Below are positions 43,780 to 56,449 of a stretch of DNA of 64,000 bases, one piece after another. The position numbers and the translations under genes are program-made. The stretch comes from Ceratothoa steindachneri. Its lineage: Eukaryota; Arthropoda; Malacostraca; Isopoda; Cymothoidae. The notes beneath the pieces were generated by a model, which searched no databases, had not been told where the DNA came from, and saw only the letters and a program-made list of their open reading frames with translations. The DNA is taken from assembly GCA_963969495.1 (NCBI GenBank), contig OZ018321.1:68399035-68463034 (forward strand), written 5' to 3'. How positions within the stretch are numbered: position 1 is the stretch's first letter; every line of letters begins with the position of its first letter.

Positions 43780-44760
43780 ATGAAACAATTTGTTCCCTGA
43801 GGTTGATCTTTATTACGTGATCTACGGGACCGCGGGCTTCTAGGATTGGGAAAGGGTCTTTCTATTGGGACAAGTGCTTACTTGTCTCCGTGGGTAGAAA
43901 GAGCAGCACCTCTTCAATGGGTTCAAATCGCCTTTCTTTGGACCTAAATTTAAAATAGGTCCTATATATTTTCTAAATTTAGGTCCAATTTTTTGTACGC
44001 CATATCGGCGCATTCTTCTAAGCGGTTCCTAAGGTCTAGTATGTAAGAATACAAGGACTTGATCTTCTCATCCAGGCGGGGATTGCAAAAAGGTTCATTC
44101 AATTTGCTCATTGGTCCTCGTATATTTCTGCCATACATTTGGTCAAAGGGGGCAAATCCCGAAGTTCTGTGGGGGATTTCTCTGCAGGCAAACTGGGTAA
44201 CAAGCAAATATCGATGCAATTCTTTGGGGACAGCATGGCATAACTTTTCTGAATGGTCTTCAGAGTGCCATTCAACTTTTTATAGACACCGCTAGCGGCG
44301 GAGTGAAGAGGGGAGGTGAACAAGGGCTTGATTATAAAGAGCTTGCCATGTGTTCCATTAGCTCAGAGGTTAACTGTCTACCTCTGTCGGGTAAGATCTC
44401 CTTTGGGATGCCAACGCAGGAAAAGTTAGAAATCAGGGCCTCCGCCCAGGTCAAGCTATCTATCTTTTTTAAGGGGGACTGCGTCGGGGAATCTCGTTGC
44501 AAAGTCAACAAGATTGAGGATGTACGAGTGTCCTTCGTTAGACGCGGGATGAATTGGACCAATTAGATCTATGTCTACTGTAAACAAAGGCTCTGAAACA
44601 ATTGAGGTCTTCTGGAGGGGGGCGGGCGGTATTCGTCCTTTTGCTATAGTCTTCTGCTAAATCTCACACGACCTCCATAACTTGGCAATTTCTTTGGCAG
44701 AATTGGGTCAGAAGAAATAACGGAAGATTCTCTGAGCTGGTTTCTTGTGACTAAAATTAC
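43780..44760 (-). pseudogene. Integrase (copy 2), located upstream of RT
   Basis: Visible in order on the minus strand: a degraded zinc region (SHKKPAQRIF, KLWRSCEI), KTIAKGRIPPAPLQKT, FTVDIDLIGPIHPASNEGHS (first core Asp), DFATRFPDAVPL, IPKEILPDRGRQLTSELM (second core Asp), SGVYKKLNGTLKTIQKSYAM (Glu region, with Glu not retained), FAPFDQMYGRNIRGPM and PRLDEKIKSL. The C-terminal tail follows, with EVLLFLPTETSKHL, ILEARGPVDH and NKLFHVNLLKRYHRR. The tail passes into the linker frame 43534-43788 and RT starts at 43540, so the order integrase then RT is directly visible. At least four frame breaks. Confidence 0.85.
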
Positions 44761-44769
44761 TAGCCATTA

Positions 44770-45470
44770 ATCAATCGTGGGCGATTCTAACGACTTCGGG
44801 AAAATGGGAACAGGGGATACACAACAAGCGAGTGGGGGTTTTATCCGCAGATGAACTAGAGCGTTAAAGGAGTCCGTCGATAATGAGGTAGGCGACTTCC
44901 CTTTGACCACTGGCAGATCGACGTTTGTCACTTCTCGCTTTTTCCCACAAGGACTGGAGAGTGGGGCATTCCTTTTGACCACTTGCAAAAGTTCCGTTTT
45001 GAAGGGCTGCAAACTCTGGGGCATAAGGGGGTTCTAAGGACACGAGGGCAGCAGTGTCACTTAGCGCTGGAGCCCTCGTGATGACGCGCTGTGCAACGAG
45101 GTTAGTGGAGAGCTGCGGGGTCAGGCCGATCAACACGGCGCAGAACTTAATGGGGGCTGCTATCATTCGGCCCAACCAGTGAACTATTTGCATTCAAGAT
45201 AGCAGCGGACCACGAAGAACCGATTTGCATGTCCCAAGTAGTCATAGACTACTGTGAATTTATCGTGGTCGGGGCCCAGTAGAGGGAACAACTATTCAGA
45301 GACGACGAAGCAAGTACATCGGGTGTCTTTTACGAGGGCTTTCACTCTGCAACCATTAACACTTCTATTTTCAAACTCAAGCCCACTGGGGAAGCTTTTG
45401 TTGAACAGGAAATTACCTTGTTGTCCAGGGGGAATGCTTGTTGTGGAAGTTGCTGGCCTTTCAGGGCGAG
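44770..45470 (-). pseudogene. Aspartic protease region (copy 2)
   Basis: The minus strand reads QGNFLFNKSFPSGLEFENRS VNGCRVKALVKDTRCTCFVV: the protease active site is DTR where DTG is expected. LGPDHDKFTVVYDYLGHANR, a stop, then frame 44864-45193 with AAPIKFCAVLIGLTPQLS and SGQKECPTLQSLWEKAR follow. The same blocks, differently broken, occur in copy 1 (13384-14070). Confidence 0.78.
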
Positions 45471-45531
45471 TGGGCGGATGAGAGAGAGAGGCATTTATTT
45501 TGTGAATTTGATAACTAGGAGCAGAACTAAA

Positions 45532-45714
45532 TTAGGAGTTTTGGGGACAGTGGTTTCTTACATGAACGGGAACACCGCAGGAAAAACAAATTATGGGCCT
45601 TCGAGGGTAAACTGACGCTAGGGGATTATTTATGCGTGGCTTAATATCCCTGGATTCTGGCGTGGGATCGTACTTTGGCTTGAAGGGACCAGGTACCTTC
45701 ACAAACTTGGGCAA
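45532..45714 (-). pseudogene. Nucleocapsid zinc knuckle of Gag (copy 2)
   Basis: A 60-codon frame ending CFSCGVPVHVRNHCPQNS, a knuckle with C-x2-C-x4-H-x4-C spacing; CPQNS is also found after the knuckle of copy 1 (NCPQNS). The preceding sequence is Pro/Lys-rich. Confidence 0.8.
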
Positions 45715-45745
45715 ATTCTTCTGGGGAAATTTGGAGAGGTTACTT

Positions 45746-46560
45746 TTATTTTGAGAGGATGTGAGTTCTTGGGCTCTTTGGGGTATATATGCTCGTTTTT
45801 GATGCGTGCAAATCCGCTTCTTCTATACATTTCTTGAAAGAAGACACGCATCTGTCCTTCATGAATGCGTGGATTTTAGAGGGAAGTGCCTCCAGCAACT
45901 GATCCCGTAAAACGAAATCAAATAGGGACTCGTAGTCGCGGTTGACTTGGGCTGAGTCCAACCTGAACTGGAAAGTTTTCTGGAAGGTGAATCCAAATTG
46001 ACGATAGGTCTGGCCGGTAAGTATTCTCGCCCGGCGGAACTTTCGCCTATAGTAATCAGGATTCATATTAACAACCGGTAATAATTCAGACTTAAGGGAG
46101 GAGTAGTCGAGAGTAGCCTCGTCCGTGAGCAGATGAAAATTTCTTGAGGTGAGTATTAGGAGGAGGAAGTAGTCGAGCGAATCCATCGGCTTTAATATCT
46201 CAATGGTTTACTTCGAAAATTTTCTCAAAATGAGTTAAGTAGGCGCTGAAATCCTCGCCGTCATTAAACAGTGGCAACTTTACCGATACAGTTTGGGGGG
46301 GATTCATTTCTCGCGGTAATAGAAAGGGTTTACAAATGATTCATGTTAAGCTCACACTCATGCTGACAAATTCTTTCTTCTTTCTTGCATTTCTCTATGT
46401 TCTTTTTATCTGCTCTCTTCATCTTCTATTTTCTATTTTTCTACTGCCCTTTCTTTTTTTTCTTCCTCCTGATTATATGCAACTAGATCCTTGCCTGACA
46501 ACCAAAGGATTTCTCCTTGTTGACGGAAATGCTCAAATGACGACATCTTGCTGGTGTAAA
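45746..46560 (-). pseudogene. Gag (copy 2)
   Basis: The start MSSFEHFRQQGEILWLSGKD near 46545 is followed by NQEEEKKERA and a Glu/Lys coiled coil broken by TAG and TGA stops. Frame 45746-46186 holds the capsid-like part: TDEATLDYSSLKSELLPVVN, MNPDYYRRKFRRARILTGQT and FLLRDQ-type FVLRDQLLEALPSK. It is homologous to copy 1. Confidence 0.78.
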
Positions 46561-47000
46561 TGCGCGTCTGGCCACTCGGCGCATCCGTGGAACTTACGGA
46601 AAAGATTAAGAAGCTCTGACGATCGTATCAAAATCCTGGTAGAGATTTTGTTACACAAAGATTGTACGCAATAAAGAAAAGAAAATAGTAAATAATTCAA
46701 AACTTAATCTCTATGATTATATGCCTTTAATCCAGCACGGGGATTAGTAGAGGGTTTTATGGCAGATCGTTCCCAAATAAAAACAACACACACAACGCAA
46801 ATAAAATTGGGAAAGAATTGTCACCACAAACAAAATGATCAATCCCCCCTAAATTTTTAAAATTAAGAATTTGTTCCACTTTCTATGGATATCCTTGAAC
46901 GAGGGCAAACGGGTTACTGAACAACTTCACCCAAATTTACCTACGACCAGATAAACATAAGGATAATGATTAAAAATCTGGGTTTTCACTACAAAAATTA

Positions 47001-47020
47001 CCCAACTATACCTGACACCA
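47001..47020 (-). promoter_or_regulatory. Primer-binding site of copy 2
   Basis: The minus strand reads TGGTGTCAGGTATAGTTGGG, starting TGG as expected for pairing with a tRNA 3' end and sharing TGGTGTCA with copy 1. It marks the inner edge of the 5' LTR. Confidence 0.7.
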
Positions 47021-47640
<620 letters not shown>

Positions 47641-48109
47641 AGGCAGTCTGAACGGAGTGAATGGCGGGCTTTAAATCTCCTCGAGAAATGGCGAGCTTCA
47701 GATTGAATAGCCGGGTGGCTGGTCCTATAGATAGCCTCAGGGTTTGGGGGTCCCTAACGTATTCTTGGCGCTAGTATATGCAAACACACTTCATGATAAC
47801 GAGTCGGTTCAGATGGTCAAACTTGCCTCGTGATATGTGTATGGTTAATGTGGCTTCCCTCGGTGGGAATAGATATACCTGGGAAGCATGAGGTAGATAC
47901 AAGAGGGCTGCACATGGTGTTATCGGAGGGGAAGGGGCGGGGGCGAGTGGCGTCTAAAATCAAACACAGCTGTGACGGGTGATTCTTTCTCGAACTTTCT
48001 AAAATTCTCACGCTAGGCGCACGTGATGTTGAAAGAAGAGAGGAGTATTTACGAGGGGGTTTCCTCTCACGGTGGTGCTTCAAGGGCATCCCTTCACATT
48101 TCTATTACA
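47641..48109. other. Gap with no recognised feature
   Basis: Moderately GC-rich. No motif seen. The rest of LINE L-D, expected here if the LTR element simply inserted into it, was not recognised. Confidence 0.4.
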
Positions 48110-49060
48110 TTCTATCGATTTGAAATAGGCAGAGAGTTCGTGTCATTGTGTCATAATTGCATAAATAACCTTTCCTGTTACAAGCCAGCGAGTGTCTGAA
48201 TGGGTTACAAATCTGCTAGGATGTAAATTTGGGACATTTGCATTTATTATTCCAAATAATTTTTCATAGTCACCACTTCTTTGAAAATTAAATTCAAAGC
48301 GTTTTGCGACTTCTGACAATAAAAAGCTCAAATGGAAATTCATCGAAAGCACGCTTTGCACACAAACTTAAACTATAACAAATACACCTAACTAAAACAC
48401 ATTTTGAAGAAATTCTTTTGAGCTTTTTATATTATACAAAGAGTTATTGCAACCACGAAGGTTTGGCGCACCATCAGTACTCAAACCAATGATATTTGAA
48501 CAAGGCACTTGATTATAATCAAAAAATGTTTGATGTCAGCAAAAAGTGAAGATGTAGTATTTCAGTAATTGGGGGGCTAGTAAAGATAAAAAGTTGTGTT
48601 AATTGAGGCAGTATCCTCCTTTAAGTATCTAACACAAATGCACAGATGTTTCATCACAGAAACATCCATTGATTCGTCAATAATGAGTGAAAATGCCAGC
48701 GTTCCAATGTCATTGATTATTCAAAATACTGGTGCATTTGGAACGATGAAGTTTCAGATCATGAAGAGGTTCATTCTTGACGGGACAACTGCTTAGAATA
48801 TCGATAAGATGATCGGTGAATCTAATAGACAAGTGGCATGTAATGCCCACACTCCATTTAATATCAAATATTTTCATCTTGTTATTTTGGTTGAGAAACT
48901 TAACAACGCTTGTTGAACTTGAAATTTATGTAGAAGTCTTCTGGTGCTTTTGTGAGCGAGCATGCATTTCTGTATCAAACCTCTTGTCTTTGATGTAACA
49001 CTTGCAAAATTTACACCATAATTCAGATTCCGCAATTGGAGATTTAGTAAGGGATGACTA
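48110..49060 (-). pseudogene. hAT-like transposase relic with N-terminal zinc finger
   Basis: The minus strand reads LWCKFCKCYIKDKRFDTEMH ARSQKH (a C-x2-C...H-x5-H finger, about 49035-48955). VVKFLNQNNK, FTDHLIDILSSCPVKNEPLH, LKLHRSKCTSILNN, IGTLAFSLIIDESMDVSVMK and HLCICVRYLKE follow, then GAPNLRGCNNSLY, then frame 48143-48361 with QSVLSMNFHLSFLLSEVAKR and SRFVTHSDTRWLVTGKVIY. The DES/D, GAPN and TRWL blocks are the pattern of hAT-family transposases and the host genes derived from them. Several stops and shifts. The C-terminal dimerisation region is missing. Terminal repeats were not identified. Confidence 0.75.
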
Positions 49061-50039
49061 GTATCCGATCCTCTGCACTTTGGGCATTATGATTTATAAA
49101 TATTTAATCTACCGGTACACTTAAAATAAGTATTTTCTAAAAAAATGTTCAGATGTAAGCTAATACAATATAATGAAGCCGGATGCGCCTTCAGTATCCA
49201 CATCACCTTATATATGCAGATTGGTACTGTTAGTTAACACTTATAGAAAATAGCCGCACTTATTAAAATATGTAGGTAGGTTTATTTATAATAAAAGATA
49301 TACGCACTTCACTAAAAAAATCGAAAGTTTCGACGCGATCGTTCGGTTCTTGAATCAGATGGTATAGATATTGATGAATTGAAATGGTTCCAGCTCGCTC
49401 AACGATTTCCTTCCGCGTGCGCCCGATGCCACTCTTGGCTCGGGCTCAACCTCGCCAATGTTAAATTCTTGAGCTGGATGTTTTTGACTCTATTTTGGTT
49501 GAAATTTAATTGATTGTTTAGTTATAGAGGTTACGTTAGGCGAGATCTTCTTCAGTTCAGGGGTTCGCCAGTTAAAGAGGAGGAAGATTGTAGGACAGGA
49601 TATTCTGAGAATCTGAACTTCTGAGTTCGTAAAATACGAGAAACGGAGAAAGAGTTGGCGTCTTCACACGCGCCGCACGCTGTCCTTTATAACAATCTTA
49701 AGCTCCGCCCATGAAACATATACTATAATACTTGCATTGTTTCATAATAACTTGAATTTTATATATTCAAAAAATCAATATTTGGTAAATGAAGAGTGAA
49801 GATCATCCGTCCCAAAGTTCCACTAGTAAAGCTAATCCCTCCCAAGGATAAAATAAAAAAAATAACTTACAAAAATATTTAGGAAGATATTTGTTACCAC
49901 ATCTTCGATTCCACGTTCTGGTGGGGCGGGAGGAGCCCTCTCCTGCCCATTTGAGCATGAAGAGAGTGCCCTGCATTGAACTATCCTTAGTGTCAAACAC
50001 TTTGCCCTGATCATCATCACCATCATCTCGGTGCTAGCG
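49061..50039. other. Gap with no recognised feature
   Basis: No coding motif. Overlapping minus frames at 49803-50026 were examined and not supported. Confidence 0.4.
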
Positions 50040-51602
50040 GAACATGTTCTCGCTAGGCTCTACCTAAACCAGATGCCAGCTCTCGATCTTCAACTACAAC
50101 CGCCTCTCTTGCTAAGCCGAAGCGAAAGGCTTCGTTTTTTCTTGAACCAAACTAAGGTGTACACTTCTATCTCCAACCAGAATCGCACTTATTTCTGAAT
50201 TCGGGCTCGCCTGGAAGTGAGGGGGCGTAACATATCCTTGGTCTTGTATTTGACCGACGTCTGCACTAGGATGCTCATATTCGCAGTCGTAGGGTCTCTT
50301 GTATTCGCGCCATGGAAATTCTTTGGTCTTTGATGTTCATCACCTGGGCTGCTAATAGGGCTGCTGGCTTACTTTTCTATCAATCGACTAAGGATGCGAG
50401 TTTTATTCATCCACATCCCAGCATGCATTACGGAAGGTGATCTCGATCCACCACACTCAAGAGGGTACAACTTTTGACTATTTGTCTCGATGCCTCTGCT
50501 CCCAAACCTTTCACAGCGCAGGGAGTATTGCGTTCCGCCTATTTTGGAGCACATTCCGTGTCATACTAGAACCATGAGAGTGTATACGGATGGCTCTGAT
50601 CCAAATCAGGGTCAGTTTCAACGCCGTAACCACTCTGTTTGAAGTCAGCAGCGCACTACCAGTTACTGGGTTTGTCTTCACGGCCGATCTAGTTGTAATA
50701 CACCGCTCGTTAGGGTAGATAACGCGTCTTTTCCTGTTCGGAGACCGCGTTGTGACCATTAGCGACACACAAAACTCCCTGCTTACTCTTCTGACAAGAA
50801 AATCTACACTCTCTCGTTGGCTTTATCTTTGACGACACAGTTGCTGCGAGCCGGGTGGAGAGTATCTTCTCCTGCATTCCTGGATATTTGGGAATTGCTG
50901 GAAATGAGCACATTTCGCTCTTTCTCAAACCGATCAAATGACAGTAACACGGGCAACTCTACGGGTTGCTTTTCAAAGTAGAGGGAAGACGGCCGATGGG
51001 AACATGATGTTAGGTGCCATTGCGCCACGACTATTCCTATGGACCTAGTCTCCAATGCCCGCCTCTTTAAGATGCTTTCTGTCGTTCCTTAATGGGCCAC
51101 ACAGCGGTACGCATTGCAATTTGAGGGAGCGCTCGCCGGAACGTTATTGCGACGACTGCGTTGCCCCCCAGAGTGTTTGGCACATTCTTGTTGAATCTCC
51201 CAGCCTGGCTGATCTTCGAGCCCGTTACCTGTCCCACTATCGGGACAAGCGAGGTCGCTACCGCTTTTCCCTTGTACTCGAGACTGGTTCATGTAGACTG
51301 ACTTATGGACTATATGATTTTTTATTTGACTCTTTGTTTATGTTGCATGCTAAAACAACGCGAAAGGCGGGCCCAACCCTGATGCCGGAGCGTGCTTCCT
51401 TCTTGTTGCACTTTCGCTTATGATTGTTTTTTGTTTTATTTGAAGTAGTTTTGTTTTTTTTAGCTTGTACTTAGCTTTTTTTCCTTATTTTATAGGTTAT
51501 TTTTTTTGCCTGTTGTTACTTAATTTTTATTCTACCCTATTATTAAGCTGTAGCGTGAGTACGGCGAATATTGCACTATTATGCATTCGCCAGATGGAGT
51601 CT
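50040..51602 (+). mobile_element. L-A LINE on the plus strand (copy F)
   Basis: Decayed RT C-terminus, RNase H (RVYTDGSDPNQG near 50580) and the Cys/His block: frame 51055-51423 has RERSPERYCDDCVAPQSVWH and ILVESPSLADLRARYLSHYR. The Cys of VECPSL is Ser here. The 3' UTR ends CGCCAGATGGAGTCTTAAAA at about 51602, with the family tail TTAAAATTAAAAAG. Confidence 0.78.
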
Positions 51603-52219
51603 TAAAATTAAAAAGAACTCGACCCTCTTTAGATGCACCCATCAGAGACTCCATCTCCAAAACAATGGCAGTCCCACCTTTCATATCAGAGGAGATTGCA
51701 AAGAGTGCAGATAGAGGACTAAAAATCGATTGCTTCCGGTTATAACGACTCTATGGAGCTAACCCCATAAAGAGCACAGGAGATAACAGAACCGACGGTC
51801 CGTTCCACATACGGTCCTGCAAACCTGATTTACAAAACATTGCAGGAGGTCGGTGTCCCCACCCTATTTCCCTCATTTCCACAATTCACGAAGATTAGCC
51901 GGACAGAGTTGCCAAATGAGTGCAGGAGACGCCCCTCTCTAATAGGGACATGATCCCGGAGGTGAGCCAGTTACAGAGGGCATGATCTGTAACTGAGTTA
52001 ACCCCTTTCTCAGACTGGAGCGTTCTAACTAATTTGTCGGATCTCTCCTTGACGGCCATCATTAGTGACTTTCAGACACGTACTAGCTCTCCGATGAGTG
52101 CGGCGCCGCATACTACCATTAACTTCGTGAAAAGAGTTGTTTACGCTAGAGAAATTGTGGACTACTCAATATAATACATCATCTTAGAGCTGGCCGTCCA
52201 TAGAGACTTCAATTTTGAA

Positions 52220-52380
52220 TGTGTTTTGAGTAAACACGGAGGAGCCTCGAGACCCACCTTTACAATTTTCATCAGGCTTGACCGTGAAAGGCCCCATGAG
52301 ACGATGTGTGCCGGTTGGTATCGTTCCTGAGTGAAAGCATTCCTTCTATCAGCAGTAGTAGTGTAGCTGCACCTGAATAA
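52220..52380 (+). pseudogene. L-A ORF1 block (HGGASRP...AGWY)
   Basis: It reads HGGASRPTFTIFIRLDRE and, after a shift, ETMCAGWYRS and VKAFLL. It matches HGGASRPTSTIFV and RAGWYHYCVKAF on the minus strand at 22.3 kb. Its place upstream of L-A RT is the main link between that ORF1 type and family L-A. Confidence 0.6.
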
Positions 52381-52439
52381 GATATATACTCTGATTTATG
52401 CGTACATTAATTACACCATCAACCAACTTCGGCTTGAAG

Positions 52440-53550
52440 GAACAAGTCCCGTATGTCATGAGTCGACACTTAGGTGAGTGAGTTGTGGCCTTTCTTTTCA
52501 ATTTGTTCAATAGCATATGGACAAAGGGTATCTTATCAGACTCCTGGCGTGAAGAATTCTCTCTAACCCTACCGGTATCCGTTCAGTCTTAGTAAACTCC
52601 TCCGTGCGCACGTTAAGGGGAAAATTTCTAAATGAAAGCTTAGCCTTTTTCCTGGACAACAGAGACCACCTGTCTTCCGCACAATGCGGTTTCCGCAATT
52701 TCCACTCGAAGTCATATGCTCTACACGGACAAGATTTTGCCGTCTAGGAAGCCTTCCTTCGTATACAGCACTAAACGACGTTGTTTTCGATCTGGAGAAG
52801 GCGTGGGATAGAAAAGATATCATTGAGACGCTCCATACCACCCGGGAGAATATGCTTCCAATCTTTTTATGAGTTTTTGCGAGATCATTGATTCGCCGTT
52901 AGGGTGCGTGGAGCCCTCTCAAGCCAATAATAGCAGAAACAGAGTGGCCGGCAGGAAATTGTCATCTGTGTCATACTCTTTTTCATGAGCATCAACGGTA
53001 TCACCTCGATGCTGCCGGAATATTTACTTGCTAGGAACTACTTTGAAGAGCTTTTGATCACTTTTGCTGCGGCACAGATGCGTCGAATCCAACAGCCTTG
53101 AACTACACCTCTCTCTATGACGAAGCATACAGGTTTCGGTTCTCTTTGGCCAAGACATTGGTGGTCCACATCATACGACATCAACGGCTCAACCCTGACC
53201 CAGACTTGTTTCTAAACGGATTCACCTGTAAGTGGTGGATTCAAACCTCACTCCCGAAAGTCATATTCGCAGCAATAGGGACTCTTGTACTCGCTCCATG
53301 GACATTCCTTGTTCCGTTACTTTCAGTAGCTGGAGTGCTAATATAGGTATTTCCATGCTTTCGTCTCGATCGGTTGTTCTTTTGAACTTTTACTATTGAT
53401 GCGAATTTTATGCATCGGCAACCGAACGTGTATTTGGGGAGGTAGAGTCGATCCACCACAAAATTCTTAGCCTGGCGACTGGTGTCTTCCGCAAGTGCTC
53501 TATACATAGCTTACTTGTTGATGATTGGAAGATGTCACTTGATCTGTGCC
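52440..53550 (+). pseudogene. L-A reverse transcriptase (copy G)
   Basis: Blocks across three frames: KFLNESLAFFLDNRDHLSSA, QCGFRNFHSKSYALHGQDF and FDLEKAWDRKDIIETLH (palm Asp present). Then FGSLWPRH and TCF-type scraps, and RVDPPQNS near 53445 that precede RNase H. The YADD region cannot be found intact. Compare copy C: FFLDSEGHLSSAQ and FFDLEKAYDTAW. Confidence 0.75.
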
Positions 53551-53839
53551 GTGCTCAGTGCACTATTTGCCTCTATGCGCGAGACTGATGCAATTCTCAT
53601 TTTACAACGGCTGTCGCTGCATCAGCAAGTGATCTAGCCGGTGCCAATGCAACCGAGAGATGCCAGTCATCCCGTAGGACCTTTGGACTTGTGGCTGGGA
53701 AACCATTTCGAGAGCTGGTTGTAGCTTTCGCGCCAGTAAGGCCTCGGGTTCTAACAGGAACGCCACCCGGATAGTACAACTTTTGAATATTTCACCCCAC
53801 TCCTCTCAAAGCTTTAACTGCGCTAGGAGTATTGCGTCC

Positions 53840-54330
53840 ATTTTAGAGCACACTTCTTGTCACGCTTAATCCGTGGTAGTGAATACGAATGGCCCCCAGC
53901 TTCAGGAGGGGTCGGTTTTCATGCCTTATCATCTCTGATAAGGCAAGTTGGATGCAATTCTCGCTCGGCAAATGAGATAATGCATCATGCCCGGTTGGGA
54001 GACCCGATTATGATCATTATAGAGTCACAAGACTCCATGAGTACTCTCGGGACATGGAACTCTACACACTTTCTCATTGGTGTTATCCTTGTCGCCACGG
54101 TTGTCGCCAGCCGGGTGGATACCGAGATTAACCGTTGTTGCGTTACTGGCCATTTGGGAATTTCAGGAAATGAGTGCGCCGAAGTGGCAGCCAATTGTGC
54201 CGCGAGAACTCTGCGACAAGACGAGCGTTTCGCTCTTCCTCATACCGATTACATGCAGGAATCAGAGTATCCATCTGGGCTGCTTTGTATATAAAATCGG
54301 AGACGGCCAAGGGGGCCATAAATTTGCGTG
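53840..54330 (+). pseudogene. L-A RNase H (copy G)
   Basis: Frame 53857-54294 gives GGVGFHALSSLIRQVGC, then IIIESQDSMSTLGTWNS (Asp of YSDSKTAL replaced), VTGHLGISGNECAEVAANCA and DERFALPHTDYM, matching copy B (GLGFHAVSPLF, VPGHVGIAGNERPD, NQRFTLPHTDCM). Catalytic residues are partly lost. Frameshift near 54290. Confidence 0.8.
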
Positions 54331-54810
54331 ACATTACTGGAAACTGTCCCCAAAAGACCTACACAACAATTTTTTAACGTTTTCAGCACTCTTTCTCTTG
54401 TCTTCGAATTTGGTACTGTACAGGATACACCGTTATTTTATGGAACGTTAGTTGCACTTTACTGCAACGATTACTTTATCCCTATACTGTTTAGTACATT
54501 CTTATTCAATATTCTAGTCTGGGTGACATTTCCGATCGTTACCTGTCCCGTACCATGACAAACGGAGTCGCTACTGCTTATCCCTTTTACTAGTGATAGG
54601 TTCGTGCAGACAGAATGTATAACTCTGAACCTTTGGAAGAGGCTGGCCTCTTCCATTATATTTAACTCTCCTTTTTATTGTTGCATATTCCTGCGCAGGA
54701 GCGGGGAGGCTGTCTTCTCCCCGACGTCGCCGGAACGTGCTTCCTTCCTCTTGCTTTTTTGCTTTAGTTTTTTTTGTTTGGTATTATTTTGTACTTTTTT
54801 TTGGGGGGGT

Positions 54811-56149
54811 AACGAATTTTGGAAAAAATAATCCACGTTTTCTATACCATATGCCATGATCCTCTTTGAAACAGTCCAGATTGTTTTTTACTGTAAATAA
54901 CTACTGGCCAAGTATATTTTACAATGTGCCAAATTGCTAGAGATCAAATTTAAAATGCAATAAGGGGCTAATAGAATATCATATAAAAATAAATTTATAC
55001 ACTTTAATATCACTGTATTTGGTTGATATACACTAAAAAAGAATATAGGGATCAATTATAAATCATACAATCATTTCAATCTTTCGGGTCAACTTTGTTT
55101 GCAGTCTAACCCACAGGTGATTTCATAAGAATGCGTCGCTGAGCCATCACTGAGAGTCAAGGTACAGCACAAAGCGTTCTCTTACAATTCGCGATATTCG
55201 TTCTATTTTTCGAGTTTTAATATTGTTTGAAAATTAGTTATTATCTACTCAGGTAATAGTGAATACTACTACCTAATTTTAAATTGTTGACGCCCACAGC
55301 TCTAATGAATTTGCCAAATTAATGATTGTTCTAATTATAAATTCGCAAAGAGAATTAAAGATTGAGCGCCAATGGAGGATTTCGCCACACACTCATAACT
55401 TACATGTCAGATTAGCATTGTCATTATTCATATAAAGATTAAAAATAGAAAAACTAGTAAAAGACAATTATAAATATTATTCCATAATCCAGTAGTGATT
55501 CGATTTAGATGTTTAAGTTGAGTATCCATGCCAATTTTGTAATCGGTTTAGTCGAAGTAAACTGTGAACAAAAATTGTTTATGGAGAATTACCTCATTGG
55601 AGATTATATTCAAAGGCCTCTAAATAACGCTTCAAATTGTGTATGAGCTAAAAGTCATCGGTATATTTTGTTAATTTCTCTGCCATGACATCCATATGAG
55701 TAACGCTGCTTTCCTCTTTGATCAGGTGAGGAGTTTATCGAATTTGCACTCGTATTGAAGAGGAACAAATTGAGACAGCACATCTTTTCATTCACAAGTA
55801 CATAAATAGTTTTGGAGCATCCTACCCCATCTTTCACCTGTTAAAGACTAGCAAAGAATTAGCTTAACACATTCCTTATATACAAAAAGATTTCCGCCAA
55901 ACAATTGAAAGAGCGAACTCAAAAGAACAACACATGGTGGATATATTAATAAGGAAGGGCTTGCTCCTCTTAGAGTTCTTCAGGTGATTGATACCTCATT
56001 GCAAGGCAATACGCGACTTAACCACGGGATTAAATTTTAAATTCCTTTCTGACAGAGTGAAGTTTAGGAGGGACTAGATTAGTTGATTAGATAAACATAT
56101 GTTGATTATGGGGGTAAATTGTGTTAGATTAATTTATATATTTTTATAG
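54811..56149. other. AT-rich gap with no recognised feature
   Basis: No frame over 60 codons and no motif. It may be older host sequence. Confidence 0.45.
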
Positions 56150-56384
56150 AAAGGTGTACAACGTGGCTGATAAGGATGAGAATTACGATATTGTTTATTT
56201 GGATTTTAGTAAGGCTTTCAACCGCGTACCACACTTACGAGTTTTGAATAAATTTAAAGCGCATAGGATAGATGGAAGGATTTTTATGGGATTCATCGTG
56301 GTTAGAGACAGGCATTAAAGAGTTATTTAATATAAGTAGGATTAAATCAGAGTGTAGGAGCATTGTCATTGTGTTTCCTCAGAG
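56150..56384 (+). pseudogene. CR1-like LINE RT, first half of an interrupted copy
   Basis: The plus strand reads NVADKDENYDIVYLDFSKAF NRVPHLRVLNKFKAHRIDGR, the palm block of CR1-group RT, then decays to IVFPQS at about 56383. The next element of the motif (xLGLFLIYINDLG) occurs at 61190, so the frame was split by the minus-strand CR1 between them. Confidence 0.8.
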
Positions 56385-56449
56385 CTACAAGGAAAATAAG
56401 TAAAATAGAAGACGTTACAGGCCATTCAATGAGGGTACCTTTGGACTAG

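Larger units (their letters stand above)
51616..54810 (+). mobile_element. L-A LINE on the plus strand (copy G)
   Basis: It begins directly after the tail of copy F and runs through ORF1-like sequence (52220-52380), RT (52440-53550), RNase H (53840-54330) and a 3' UTR lost at about 54810. The first 600 bp (51616-52200) are not clearly assigned. Endonuclease and zinc knuckles are absent, so it is internally deleted as well as frame-broken. Confidence 0.65.
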
